Shown here in pieces: positions 53,903 to 62,709 of a stretch of DNA of 64,000 nucleotides; positions within the stretch are counted from its first letter, which is position 1, and each line of letters opens with the position of its first letter. Source of the DNA: Lentilitoribacter sp. Alg239-R112 (lineage in GTDB: Bacteria; Pseudomonadota; Alphaproteobacteria; Rhizobiales; Rhizobiaceae); NCBI RefSeq assembly GCF_900537175.1, contig NZ_LS999833.1, positions 1,054,001-1,118,000 of the forward strand. The letters are read 5' to 3'. Position numbers and translations under genes: made by a program. The notes below the pieces were generated by a model that was given only the letters and a program-made list of their open reading frames with translations, made no database searches and was not told the origin of the DNA.

Positions 53903-54793
53903 CTACACCTTGTAGCCTGCGGCATCCATCACGCGTTTCAGCTCAGCACGTCCTTTGATAGCCATTTCCAATGGCGGGTTTGCTATTGGGTCCTGTTCTG
54001 CTTCGATAACGAACCAGCCCTCGTACCCCTTGGTGGCAAGGGATTTCACAATCACTTCAAAATCAAGCGATCCGTCACCTGGAACTGTGAACGCACCTTT
54101 GATGACCGCATCAAGAAAACTTTCACGAGTTCGATCCAACGCATCGATTACAGGCATCCGCACATCTTTGGTGTGCACATGACTAATCCGCGCGTGATGA
54201 TTTTCGATCACTCGCAAATTGTCGCCACCGGCAAAGGCCATATGACCTGCATCAAACAACAGAGGCACTGAAGAATGTTTCATAAAGAGGTCAAGCTCGG
54301 CCTCGGTTTCCACCGCCGCTGCCATATGATGATGATAACTTAACGGCATACCTTCTGCTGAGCACCAGTCGGCAAAATCTGATACCTTGCGCCCATAGAT
54401 TGCCATCTCCACTTCGGTCAGTTTGGGTTTTTGCGCCAACGGTGTATTACGCTCACCCTGAACTGAGCGTGCGGTTTCTCCATAAACTATGCAAGGAGCG
54501 CCAGCCGCTTTAAAGAATGCATGCTGTTCGGCAATGCGATCTTTTTCAGCCTCAACATCGCCATCAAGCAACCGGCCTGAAAACCAACCACCACAGACAG
54601 AAATCCCGTGGCGATCCAAAATTGGACCAAGTTCTTCCATGTTCATCGGAAAACGGCGACCTGTTTCCATCCCCGTGAGACCTGCTTCTGCCGCCTGACG
54701 TAAACACTCATCAAGGCTGACATCGTCTGACAGTTCGGCCAAATCGTCATTCCACCACGCTATGGGCGCGATTCCCAATTGAGCATTAAGCAT
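53903..54793 (-). CDS. iolE: Myo-inosose-2 dehydratase
   Basis: A 296-residue TIM-barrel enzyme of the AP endonuclease-2 superfamily. It has GIAPIAWWNDDLAELSDD, the hallmark start of IolE, then GLTGMETGRRFP, YHHHMAAAVETEAELDLF, LLFDAGHMAFAGGD and ISHVHTKDVR, giving the metal-binding His/Asp/Glu set. It dehydrates scyllo-inosose to 3D-trihydroxycyclohexane-1,2-dione. It lies three bases after iolD and two before the SDR. Confidence 0.92.
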   Translation of the reverse strand: MLNAQLGIAPIAWWNDDLAELSDDVSLDECLRQAAEAGLTGMETGRRFPMNMEELGPILDRHGISVCGGWFSGRLLDGDVEAEKDRIAEQHAFFKAAGAPCIVYGETARSVQGERNTPLAQKPKLTEVEMAIYGRKVSDFADWCSAEGMPLSYHHHMAAAVETEAELDLFMKHSSVPLLFDAGHMAFAGGDNLRVIENHHARISHVHTKDVRMPVIDALDRTRESFLDAVIKGAFTVPGDGSLDFEVIVKSLATKGYEGWFVIEAEQDPIANPPLEMAIKGRAELKRVMDAAGYKV

Positions 54794-54796
54794 GGA

Positions 54797-56656
54797 TCAG
54801 ATCCCCCTGCGTTGTTTTGCGCGAAAGGCTTCCTGCCCTTTTCGGGCATCCTGGATACTTTTTCGCTCGTTGATTTCAGGGACGCCTACATACCAATCTG
54901 CGCCACCAGGGGTCCATGTATAAGCATCGGAATTAATACTGATGACCGTCGTGCGGTCCGTAGTTTGCGCCCATTCCATAGCCTCTTCAAGATCGGCAAG
55001 ACTCTCGCAGTGGCGCGACAGGGCACCCATGGATTCTGCGTGTTTTGCAAAGTCCACATGCAACGGATTATTTCTGTTCAACACGCGCGAATCTTTGAGC
55101 AGGTTATTGAAACCCGGTACGCCCATACCTGTCTGCAAACGGTTAATGACACCAAATCCACCATTATCGCAGACAACTACAATCATTTTATGCCCGGACA
55201 GAACAGAAGAATAGATGTCGGAATTCATCAACATGTAAGACCCGTCACCAACCATTACGATCGGCACACCATCACCATTCTTTGCCATGGCGTGACCCCA
55301 CGCGCCTGCAATTTCATAGCCCATGCAGGAGAAGCCAAATTCGCAATCAAAAGTGTTGGGGGCTTTCACACGCCAATTCTTGACTGTCTCACCTGGCAAA
55401 CCACCTGCGGCGGTAACCATCGTATCCTTGGCGGTTGCAGCTTTATTTACAACGGCAATAACCTGTGCATAGCTTGGAACAGCGGCATCTGTTGGGGCCT
55501 GCCCTGCATCGAGCATAGAATTCCAGTTGGCATAAAGCACCTGCGCCTCCGCCATATGTTTTGTGCCACAAGTCCAGTCATCTAAAGAAGCATCAAGATC
55601 TGCCAAGCTCTCCAACGCATCGCCAACCACCGGCAAGGATCGATGTTTACGTGCATCAAAACGCGCTGCATTAATATTGATAAACTGGGTATTGTGGTTG
55701 AATGTAGTCCATGAACCTGTGGTAAAGTCCTGTAACCGCGTGCCAACAGCAATGACAACATCTGCACCTTCGGCTAATTCCTTAGCCGCATCCGTGCCTT
55801 CGATGCCAAGTGGACCAACATAGGCGGGGTGATCATGCATAACCGCCCCCTTACCTGCAATGGTTTCGGCCATCGGGATGCCACGCGCCTCAGCAAATTC
55901 TGCCAGCGCTTTTTCGGCCCCTGAGTAACGAACGCCGCCGCCAGAGATGATCAACGGTTTTTTGGCAGTTTTCAAAAGCTCCACTGCGGCAGCAACCTGA
56001 TCTCGATCAGGGCGAGGACGTGGAATAGTCCATAATGTTTCTTCAAAAAACTCAACAGGATAATCATAGGCTATTTCCTGAATATCCTGAGGCAGGCCAA
56101 TAAATGCAGGGCCGCAATCGGCAGGATCAAGCATGGTTGCCACTGCCTGCGGTAACGACGAAATAATCTGAGCTGGATGAGTGATCCTGTCCCAGAACCG
56201 TGAAACGGCACGAAAGCTATCGTTTACACTTGTTGAAGGCTCACCAAAGTGTTCGACTTGTTGCAATACAGGGTCTGGCAAGCGGTTGTTATAGGTATCG
56301 CCCGACAATAGCAAAACTGGAAGGCGATTAGCATGTGCGACACCTGCAGCTGTCACCATATTGGTGGCACCCGGTCCAACGGATGTGGTTGCAATCATAA
56401 TCTGGCGACGCAGTTTTGCCTTGCCATAGCCGATTGCGGCCAACGCCATGGATTGCTCGTTCTGCCCCCGCCACGTCGGCAATATATCTTGCACTTGCTC
56501 AAGCGCCTCAGACAGGCACGTCACATTACCATGACCAAAAATACCAAAGACCCCGGCAAAAAGTGGCACCTTTTGTCCATCAATATCAGTGTGCTGATTG
56601 ATAAGGTAACGTACGAGTGCCTGCCCCACTGTCAACCTGATTGTATCTCCGGCCAT
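54797..56656 (-). CDS. iolD: 3D-trihydroxycyclohexane-1,2-dione hydrolase
   Basis: A 619-residue ThDP-dependent hydrolase. N-terminal half: TVGQALVRYLINQHTDIDGQ, FAGVFGIFGHGNV with GHGNV, and TSVGPGATNMVTAAG. C-terminal ThDP motif: VPIVMVGDGSYMLMNSDIYS with the following VVVCDNGGFGVINRLQ. It opens the cyclohexanedione ring in the inositol pathway. The GGAGGCGGT site before the ATG at 56656 is strong. First gene of the leftward arm iolD-iolE-SDR, divergent from the aldehyde dehydrogenase. Length is normal. Confidence 0.93.
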   Translation of the reverse strand: MAGDTIRLTVGQALVRYLINQHTDIDGQKVPLFAGVFGIFGHGNVTCLSEALEQVQDILPTWRGQNEQSMALAAIGYGKAKLRRQIMIATTSVGPGATNMVTAAGVAHANRLPVLLLSGDTYNNRLPDPVLQQVEHFGEPSTSVNDSFRAVSRFWDRITHPAQIISSLPQAVATMLDPADCGPAFIGLPQDIQEIAYDYPVEFFEETLWTIPRPRPDRDQVAAAVELLKTAKKPLIISGGGVRYSGAEKALAEFAEARGIPMAETIAGKGAVMHDHPAYVGPLGIEGTDAAKELAEGADVVIAVGTRLQDFTTGSWTTFNHNTQFININAARFDARKHRSLPVVGDALESLADLDASLDDWTCGTKHMAEAQVLYANWNSMLDAGQAPTDAAVPSYAQVIAVVNKAATAKDTMVTAAGGLPGETVKNWRVKAPNTFDCEFGFSCMGYEIAGAWGHAMAKNGDGVPIVMVGDGSYMLMNSDIYSSVLSGHKMIVVVCDNGGFGVINRLQTGMGVPGFNNLLKDSRVLNRNNPLHVDFAKHAESMGALSRHCESLADLEEAMEWAQTTDRTTVISINSDAYTWTPGGADWYVGVPEINERKSIQDARKGQEAFRAKQRRGI

Positions 56657-56715
56657 ACCGCCTCCATTATGAGATTTTCATTTCTACTTGCAATGTTTAT
56701 TGATCTGTAATATCA

Positions 56716-56735
56716 CTTGCAACAAATATTGCAAG
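56716..56735. promoter_or_regulatory. Inverted repeat between iolD and the aldehyde dehydrogenase gene
   Basis: CTTGCAA-CAAATA-TTGCAAG is perfect, with a further CTTGCAA at 56687. Located in the divergent promoter region, it is a good candidate operator for the RpiR-type regulator encoded at 61211. Confidence 0.55.
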
Positions 56736-56845
56736 AATTTATTTTGGAGTGATTGTACTTGAAATCGCTTTAACAAGAACCTTGCTCAGCCTCTGACCGT
56801 TAACGTCAGACAATAAGACAGAATAATATATAGTGAGGTAGACTA

Positions 56846-58276
56846 ATGTACCAGAAATTCGGCCTTTTCATTGCTGGCAGATGGGAGCAAAGCGCAACAA
56901 CCACTGCAGTTATGAGCCCGGTTACGGAAGAAACTCTTGGAGAAGTTGCAAGCGCCACAGCTTCTGATACAAGACGCGCTATCGATGCTGCGGCAAGCGC
57001 AGTTATACCATTACATAAAATGGGCGGTTTTGGCCGCGCGGATGCCTTGCATCGCATTGCGGATGAAATGGCAGCGCGCAGTGATGAGGCTGCGCAGATG
57101 ATTTCGTTGGAAACTGGCAAACCAATCGCGCAATCTGGCCGTGAATGGGTGCTCTCGGTGGATCAGTTCCGCTGGTATGCAGAAGAAGCGCGGCGCATCT
57201 ATGGTCGTGTTGTTGAAAGCCGCGTACCTGGCGGGCGTTTTGAAGTCAATAAAGAAGCTGTTGGTGTAGTGGGTGCTTTCACAGCGTGGAATTTCCCGGC
57301 ATCTTTGCCAGCACGTAAACTGGCCCCGGCTTTGGCGGCGGGGTGCCCTGTCGTTCTGCGTCCTTCATCGCAAACTCCCGGAGTTGCAATGATCATGGTC
57401 GACTGTATCCGTGCAGGCAGATTACCTAATGGAGCAGTAAACCTTGTTGCCGGTTCGACCGACAACACATATACGCCAATCATGGAAGACGCGCGTGTAC
57501 GCAAGGTTTCTCTGACCGGATCGACACGCGTCGGCCAGCAAATGATCCGTGATGCGGCCGATACGGTCAAAAAGGTGTCGATGGAGCTGGGTGGCAACGC
57601 CCCGTGTATCATCTTTGACGATGCAGACCTGGGCGCAGCACTTGACGTCTGCGTGCCCTCCAAATTTGGGAATGCAGGTCAGGTGTGCGTAACACCAGAC
57701 AGATTCTTTGTTCACGAAAGCCTGTATTCAGACTTTGTGACCGAGTTTTCTAAGCGTGCTGCGGCCTTAACATTAGGGGACGGTTTGGATGATGCTACTG
57801 AGATGGGACCGCTCATTAATGCCAGCCGTTTGACCGAGGTCGATGCGATTGTACAAGAGGCTGTTCAGGCTGGCGCCAAGCTGGAAGTCGGCGGTCAGCG
57901 CGCGGCAGAGTTCAATAGTGGTCACTTCTATGAACCTACAGTACTAAGTAATGTAACCGACGATATGCGTGCCTTTTCTGAAGAAAATTTTGGCCCCATC
58001 GCCGCAATCAGTCGCTTTACGGAGGAGGCTGAGGTGCTAACTCGAGCCAACGCGTCGACCATGGGTCTCTCAGCCTATGCGTTTACCCAAAACCCTGAGC
58101 GCGCACGCCGCGCTACTGCGACCCTGAAGGCCGGCATGGTGGGGATCAACTCCTTTGCACTCGCAGCCTCCGAAGCGCCATTTGGCGGCACAAATTACTC
58201 CGGTCTTGGCCGTGAAGGTGGTAGTGAAGGAATCGAGGATTACCTTGATACCAAACTATCACAAATTGTTTTTTGA
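56846..58276 (+). CDS. Aldehyde dehydrogenase (succinate-semialdehyde-type)
   Basis: A 476-residue NAD(P)-dependent ALDH: GAFTAWNFPASLPARKLAPA (cofactor site), VSLTGSTRVGQQMI, catalytic Glu in VSMELGGNAPCIIF, and catalytic Cys in FGNAGQVCVTPDRFFV. C-terminal EAPFGGTNYSGLGREGG. The family covers succinate-semialdehyde and similar short aldehydes; here it probably oxidises the aldehyde made by the adjacent aldolase. It is not the CoA-acylating IolA type. First gene of the rightward arm. Confidence 0.9.
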   Translation: MYQKFGLFIAGRWEQSATTTAVMSPVTEETLGEVASATASDTRRAIDAAASAVIPLHKMGGFGRADALHRIADEMAARSDEAAQMISLETGKPIAQSGREWVLSVDQFRWYAEEARRIYGRVVESRVPGGRFEVNKEAVGVVGAFTAWNFPASLPARKLAPALAAGCPVVLRPSSQTPGVAMIMVDCIRAGRLPNGAVNLVAGSTDNTYTPIMEDARVRKVSLTGSTRVGQQMIRDAADTVKKVSMELGGNAPCIIFDDADLGAALDVCVPSKFGNAGQVCVTPDRFFVHESLYSDFVTEFSKRAAALTLGDGLDDATEMGPLINASRLTEVDAIVQEAVQAGAKLEVGGQRAAEFNSGHFYEPTVLSNVTDDMRAFSEENFGPIAAISRFTEEAEVLTRANASTMGLSAYAFTQNPERARRATATLKAGMVGINSFALAASEAPFGGTNYSGLGREGGSEGIEDYLDTKLSQIVF

Positions 58277-58286
58277 GGTGCAGAAT

Positions 58287-59096
58287 ATGCAAAAGAATAA
58301 ACTCAAAGACCTGTGGACTGACGGAAAACCTGCACTGAACGGGTGGTGTTCAATCGGAAACCCCTTCACCGCTGAGATCATGGCCGCCCAAGGATATGAT
58401 AGTGTAACCATTGACATTCAGCATGGTGCCTTGGACTATTCAAGTGTTTTGCCGATGTTTCAGGCGATGCGTGCATCAGGTGCCACACTGATGGCACGGG
58501 TGCCGTGGCGAGACCCGGGCTACATCATGAAGGCATTGGATGCAGGTGCAATGGGTATCATCTGCCCAATGATCAACACACGTGCCGAAGCCGAGGAATT
58601 TGTCTCCTATATGCGTTATCCTCCGCACGGCCAGCGTAGCTTTGGCCCAACACGAGCCGCCATTGCCATGCCAGGCTATGGTGTTGCCGCCAACGACGAA
58701 GTACTGGCATTAGCAATGATCGAAACCGCCGATGGGATGGCAAATTTAGAAGAGATTGCAGCAACACCGGGGCTTGATGGGATCTACGTTGGCCCTGCTG
58801 ACCTAACACTTGGCACACAAGAAGGACGACTGCCTCCAGGTTTTGACCGCAAGGAGCCCGAGATGATCACCTTGATCCAGAAAATTGCTGATGTTTGCAA
58901 GACCAATAACATCAAAGCTTGCCTACATTGTGGATCGCCGGATTATGCCGCCAAAGCAATCAGCTGGGGATATGATCTGACGACCGTTGGCGGGGATTCC
59001 CGTCTGCTTGCAGGCGCAGCGTCAGCCTCGGTCTCGACTTGGCATGACTTAGTGGGACGTGGTTCAAAACCTGGTTCAGCAGAGGGAGGGTATTGA
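58287..59096 (+). CDS. HpcH/HpaI family class II aldolase
   Basis: A 269-residue TIM-barrel aldolase. It reads GWCSIGNPFTAEIMAAQGYD, VTIDIQHGALDYS, MARVPWRDPGYIMKALDAGA, GIICPMINTRAEAEEFV, RSFGPTRA (catalytic Arg region) and IETADGMANLEEIAATPGLD then IYVGPADLTLG. It cleaves 4-hydroxy-2-oxo acids to pyruvate plus an aldehyde. I start at the ATG at 58287 with GAGGTG before it; the longer frame overlaps the ALDH gene. Its stop overlaps the next ATG (TGATG). Confidence 0.92.
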   Translation: MQKNKLKDLWTDGKPALNGWCSIGNPFTAEIMAAQGYDSVTIDIQHGALDYSSVLPMFQAMRASGATLMARVPWRDPGYIMKALDAGAMGIICPMINTRAEAEEFVSYMRYPPHGQRSFGPTRAAIAMPGYGVAANDEVLALAMIETADGMANLEEIAATPGLDGIYVGPADLTLGTQEGRLPPGFDRKEPEMITLIQKIADVCKTNNIKACLHCGSPDYAAKAISWGYDLTTVGGDSRLLAGAASASVSTWHDLVGRGSKPGSAEGGY

Positions 59097-60064
59097 TGAC
59101 CCATCTGCTTGTTGCGGGGAAATTACACCCTGCAGGCGTTACTCGGCTTAAGACCTTGCAAACGCAAGGCACAAGAGTGACCTACATCGAAGAAATCTCC
59201 GAACCGTCATATGCAGACCTGATATCAGATGCAGATGCATTGGTGATCCGTACCCAACCCCTGTCGGCTAACACAATCGCTAAGGCCAAACGCCTGAAAG
59301 TTGTCTCACGCCATGGCGTTGGATATGACGCGGTAGACGTGGATGCCCTAAACGCGCGCGGTATTGCGCTGGCTATAGTTGGCGATGTCAATTCAGTATC
59401 CGTAGCCGAGCATGCCATGATGCAACTTTTGGCCGGCGCCAAACAGGCAATCAGGGCAGATCGTGCCGTACGTGACCCCGAGCAATGGGGCTGGCGCAAC
59501 CAACTGGAACAGCGTGAAATTTCAGGACAAAATTTGCTGATCATCGGTTATGGTCGCGCTGGGCAAAAACTTGCGGGTATGGCTGCAGGTTTCGGTATGA
59601 CCATACGTGCATATGACCCATACCTCCAATCAAAAGGTTGGCCTGAGGGGGATATTCAACCCATATCGAACTTGGCTGATGGGCTTGCCTGGGCGGACTG
59701 TCTGTCCCTTCATGTCCCGCGTGGTGATAAGCCTCTCTTGGCTGCTGAAGAATTTGCTCAAATGAAACCCGGCATGATCATTGCCAATACCGCCCGCGGT
59801 GGTATCGTTTGCGAGGTTGCGTTGAGAGATGCTTTAAAAAGGGGACATATACACGCCGCTGGGTTGGATGTGTTTGAAACCGAACCACCTTCAGCAAACA
59901 TGGCGCTTTCTGCTTGTGACAACGCACTTCTCTCGCCACATATCGCAGGCCTAACAGAAGAAGCCAGTGAACGTATGGCACTGGCGTCAATTGACAACGC
60001 GCTAAACTATCTGGATCAGACAGTTGATCCCGGTTTGATCGTTAATCGGAATGCTCTATCATGA
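59096..60064 (+). CDS. D-2-hydroxyacid dehydrogenase (phosphoglycerate dehydrogenase-like)
   Basis: A 322-residue NAD-dependent dehydrogenase: VVSRHGVGYDAVDVDALNAR, NSVSVAEHAMMQLLAGAKQA, LLIIGYGRAGQKLAGMAAGF (GxGxxG), the catalytic Arg in ANTARGGIVCEVAL, and LLSPHIAGLTEEASERM with the catalytic His. It interconverts 2-oxo and D-2-hydroxy acids. Start at the ATG at 59096 because it overlaps the aldolase stop. Coupled to the next gene by ATGA. Confidence 0.9.
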   Translation: MTHLLVAGKLHPAGVTRLKTLQTQGTRVTYIEEISEPSYADLISDADALVIRTQPLSANTIAKAKRLKVVSRHGVGYDAVDVDALNARGIALAIVGDVNSVSVAEHAMMQLLAGAKQAIRADRAVRDPEQWGWRNQLEQREISGQNLLIIGYGRAGQKLAGMAAGFGMTIRAYDPYLQSKGWPEGDIQPISNLADGLAWADCLSLHVPRGDKPLLAAEEFAQMKPGMIIANTARGGIVCEVALRDALKRGHIHAAGLDVFETEPPSANMALSACDNALLSPHIAGLTEEASERMALASIDNALNYLDQTVDPGLIVNRNALS

Positions 60065-61179
60065 CTGAAAAACCAACACTTTCCATCGGCCTTATCGGGT
60101 CAGGTTTTATGGGCAAGGCCCATGTTTTTGGCTTTGCTACCGCGCAAAAGGTGTTTGACTTGCCGATGCAGATCAATCTGCACACCCTTGCAGATATTAA
60201 CGATGAAGCTGCAGCACGTGCGGCCCAAGAATTTGGGTTCGCAAACGCAACATCAAACTGGCGTGACATGCTTACTAACCCCGATATCGATGTGATCGAT
60301 ATCACCGCCCCCAATGCGCTACATAAAGAAATGGCACTTGAGGCAATTGCTGCAGGTAAACATGTTTATTGCGAAAAACCGCTAGCGCCATTGGCAAAGG
60401 ATGCTGCAGAAATGGCTGAAGCTGCTGAAGCAGCGGGCTTAAAAACCCAAGTTGGGTTTAACTACCTCTGTAACCCAATGATGCAACTCGCTAAGGAGAT
60501 GATCGAGGGTGGGGAATTAGGCGAAATCCGTTCTTATCGTGGCTTGCATGCCGAAGATTATATGGCACATTCGGATGACCCATACACATTCCGTCACGAT
60601 CCGGCTGGCGGTGGAGCCCTTGCGGATTTGGGTAGCCACGCGCTGGCAACCGCTGAATATCTATTAGGTCCGATTGTTAAGGTCATGGGCGATTGTGTAA
60701 CAGTTATTTCAGAGCGCCCGGATGGCAAAGGTGGGCGCCGCTCGATTGAAGTTGACGACATTGGACGTGCTTTTTTACGGTTTGAGAATGGCGCTAGCGG
60801 ATCAATCGAAGGCAACTGGATCGCTACGGGGCGCAAAATGCAACACGATTTTGAAATCCATGGATCAAAAGGCGCATTATTCTTTAGCCAAGAACGATTC
60901 AATGAACTGCACTTCTATTCAAATGAAGATGCTTCTGGTCGAAGGGGATTTCGTCGGATTGAGGCTGCACCGGATCATCCACCTTACGGAAATTTCTGTG
61001 TGGCGCCTGGTCATCAGGTCGGCTTCAACGATCTGAAAGCCATCGAAGTAGCTGGCTATGTACGTGCAATTGCCTTAGAAGGACCCGAGCCGTTTTCATT
61101 TCGCAAAGGGCTAAGGATTCAACATCTGGTTGAAAACATTCAAATGTCATCGGCTTCCGAAAACTGGGTTGACGTTTGA
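60061..61179 (+). CDS. Gfo/Idh/MocA-family oxidoreductase
   Basis: A 372-residue sugar/inositol dehydrogenase: IGLIGSGFMGKAHVFGFATA (Rossmann GxGxxG), DVIDITAPNALHKEMALEAI, GKHVYCEKPLAPLAKDAAEM (the EKP signature), VGFNYLCNPMMQLAKEMI and GGGALADLGSHALATAEYLL (catalytic D-x-x-x-H). In this setting a role as inositol or inosose-type dehydrogenase is likely. Overlaps the previous gene by four bases; ends 31 bases before the regulator. Confidence 0.9.
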   Translation: MTEKPTLSIGLIGSGFMGKAHVFGFATAQKVFDLPMQINLHTLADINDEAAARAAQEFGFANATSNWRDMLTNPDIDVIDITAPNALHKEMALEAIAAGKHVYCEKPLAPLAKDAAEMAEAAEAAGLKTQVGFNYLCNPMMQLAKEMIEGGELGEIRSYRGLHAEDYMAHSDDPYTFRHDPAGGGALADLGSHALATAEYLLGPIVKVMGDCVTVISERPDGKGGRRSIEVDDIGRAFLRFENGASGSIEGNWIATGRKMQHDFEIHGSKGALFFSQERFNELHFYSNEDASGRRGFRRIEAAPDHPPYGNFCVAPGHQVGFNDLKAIEVAGYVRAIALEGPEPFSFRKGLRIQHLVENIQMSSASENWVDV

Positions 61180-61210
61180 TCATTGCGTGATGAAGCGAGG
61201 ATGAATTTAA

Positions 61211-62089
61211 ATGACACAAGAACTGCCCCCTGAAGATTATGAAAGCCTGATCCGCTTAATCCATGATCTTCATGGTGATATGAGCCGAGCGCATCAGCAA
61301 ATCGCAGTGTACCTAACTCAAAACCCTAACGATGTGGCAGTTCGTTCGGTCAATGCCATTGCACAAAGCTGCGGCATTCACGCCTCCAGCTTTGTCAGGT
61401 TCGCACAATCACTTGGCTATGATGGTTTCAAAAGTCTTCAGGTGCTGTTCCAACGACGCCTTGCTACTGCAGCACCGGGGTTTGAAGCTCGAGTGCATGC
61501 ACTCGAGCAAGAACTTAAATCCAGAGACGACCTCTCCGAGGCGAACCTGCTGCGCGACCTTGTGATCAGCGATGCCGCATCGGTTCAAAGTCTGCTCGAC
61601 GAAATTGATGCGGGAGACCTAGCAAAGGCGGCGGATTTTCTAAGCAAAGCAGAGACGGTTTTCCTGTTGGGACAATTACGGTCAGCACCGGTGGTCGAGT
61701 TAATTCGCTACCTTCTGACTATGGCTGGCAAAAAGTGTATCATGCTCGACCCAAGTGGTGGCCTTGCCACACATATTGCGCGAACTATCAGTCAAAGTGA
61801 TGTCTTATTGGCTGTTTCCTTTCGCTTTTACGCAAACGAAGTAGTTTCGATTGTAGAAGAGGTTGCATCGCAAAATCGAACTATTGTCGCGCTATCCGAC
61901 AGCACCCTGTCACCGCTGGCTAAATCAGCCCATGTTCTGTTTGCTACCCCCGAACATGATGGGCCTTTATCACGTTCTGTGACGGCACCAATCTGCCTAG
62001 CACAAGCCATCGCCTTGGCTGTCGCCTCGCGCATGCAAAACAATTCTATCGAACCCGAAATACCTTCGGTGACCGGTACAGATCGGTAG
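61211..62089 (+). CDS. RpiR/MurR-family transcriptional regulator
   Basis: A 292-residue regulator. The N-terminal HTH_6 domain reads HGDMSRAHQQIAVYLTQNPN, SVNAIAQSCGIHASSFVRFA and LGYDGFKSLQVLFQ. The C-terminal SIS sugar-phosphate domain reads AETVFLLGQLRSAPVVELIR, SDVLLAVSFRFYANEVV and ALSDSTLSPLAKSA. RpiR-type regulators of this kind control inositol genes in proteobacteria. Last gene of the rightward arm; it probably binds the CTTGCAA repeats at 56687-56735. Confidence 0.9.
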   Translation: MTQELPPEDYESLIRLIHDLHGDMSRAHQQIAVYLTQNPNDVAVRSVNAIAQSCGIHASSFVRFAQSLGYDGFKSLQVLFQRRLATAAPGFEARVHALEQELKSRDDLSEANLLRDLVISDAASVQSLLDEIDAGDLAKAADFLSKAETVFLLGQLRSAPVVELIRYLLTMAGKKCIMLDPSGGLATHIARTISQSDVLLAVSFRFYANEVVSIVEEVASQNRTIVALSDSTLSPLAKSAHVLFATPEHDGPLSRSVTAPICLAQAIALAVASRMQNNSIEPEIPSVTGTDR

Positions 62090-62184
62090 AGTACGACATT
62101 TGTTTTCAAATTTGGAAAGAACATGTCGAAGCATACGATGCAATCTGTTACAGACAATTCTCATCAACGGCTGGATAGTCCATC

Positions 62185-62421
62185 TCAAGAAAGTAGAGCG
62201 TTTATAGAGTGAAGATGGTCTTCAGCTTCCGCGCAAAAACGCAACCAACATCGTTCATGACAGTCTGTACAATTTGTATGATAACTGTACAGACCATACT
62301 TCTTCGCAAGTCGGATCACGGCAAGATGCAGTACATCATCATATTTGTTTGCTGATATACATTGCTGTGTACTCTATGTACTGCGGGGTGCACCAACAAT
62401 ACGACATGTGCTCCGTTCAGA
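62185..62421 (-). pseudogene. Decayed IS3-family transposase (orfB) fragment
   Basis: The minus strand reads SERSTCRIVGAPRST, a stop, then SANKYDDVLHLAVIRLAKKYGLYSYHT. This matches the start of IS3-family OrfB (pattern SERRACRVxGxxRST...IxxLAxxYGRYGYR), with an in-frame TAG and loss of similarity after YHT. Only the first third of the gene remains, without terminal repeats, so the element is dead. Confidence 0.7.
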
Positions 62422-62489
62422 CATTCCAAGCTTCTGGCTTGAATAAATAACGGCCTGACGTAACTGATATACGCTCAGACCTGTGGTTA

Positions 62490-62582
62490 TTAAAAATCCA
62501 AACCTTCATTCAACAAGATAAAAACGTACTTGCCAATATCAATGCCAACTACCGTAAGGTTTGAAAAATCCGTATTTGTCAT
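62490..62582 (-). pseudogene. N-terminal fragment of an IS110-family transposase
   Basis: Thirty codons beginning MTNTDFSNLTVVGIDIGKYV. The VGIDIGK motif is the first catalytic strand (DEDD) of IS110-type transposases. A GGAGCATTCC leader precedes the ATG. The frame stops abruptly at 62490, so this is a truncated remnant. The rest of 62090-62709 shows nothing else recognisable. Confidence 0.65.
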
Positions 62583-62709
62583 GGAATGCTCCTAATCAAA
62601 ACAATCAGTCTAACAGACCAACCGCAAGCTCAAAGGTGCAGCCAGTCCATCCCATTAGCAGACGTTAGTTGAGGAGCAGTTTCAATCAGGTTTCGGATTT
62701 ATCAGCGAT

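Noticed and set aside
54779..55585. 268-codon plus-strand frame opposite iolD
   Set aside because: Long only because it mirrors a GC-richer gene; no domain, and iolD is well supported over the whole length.
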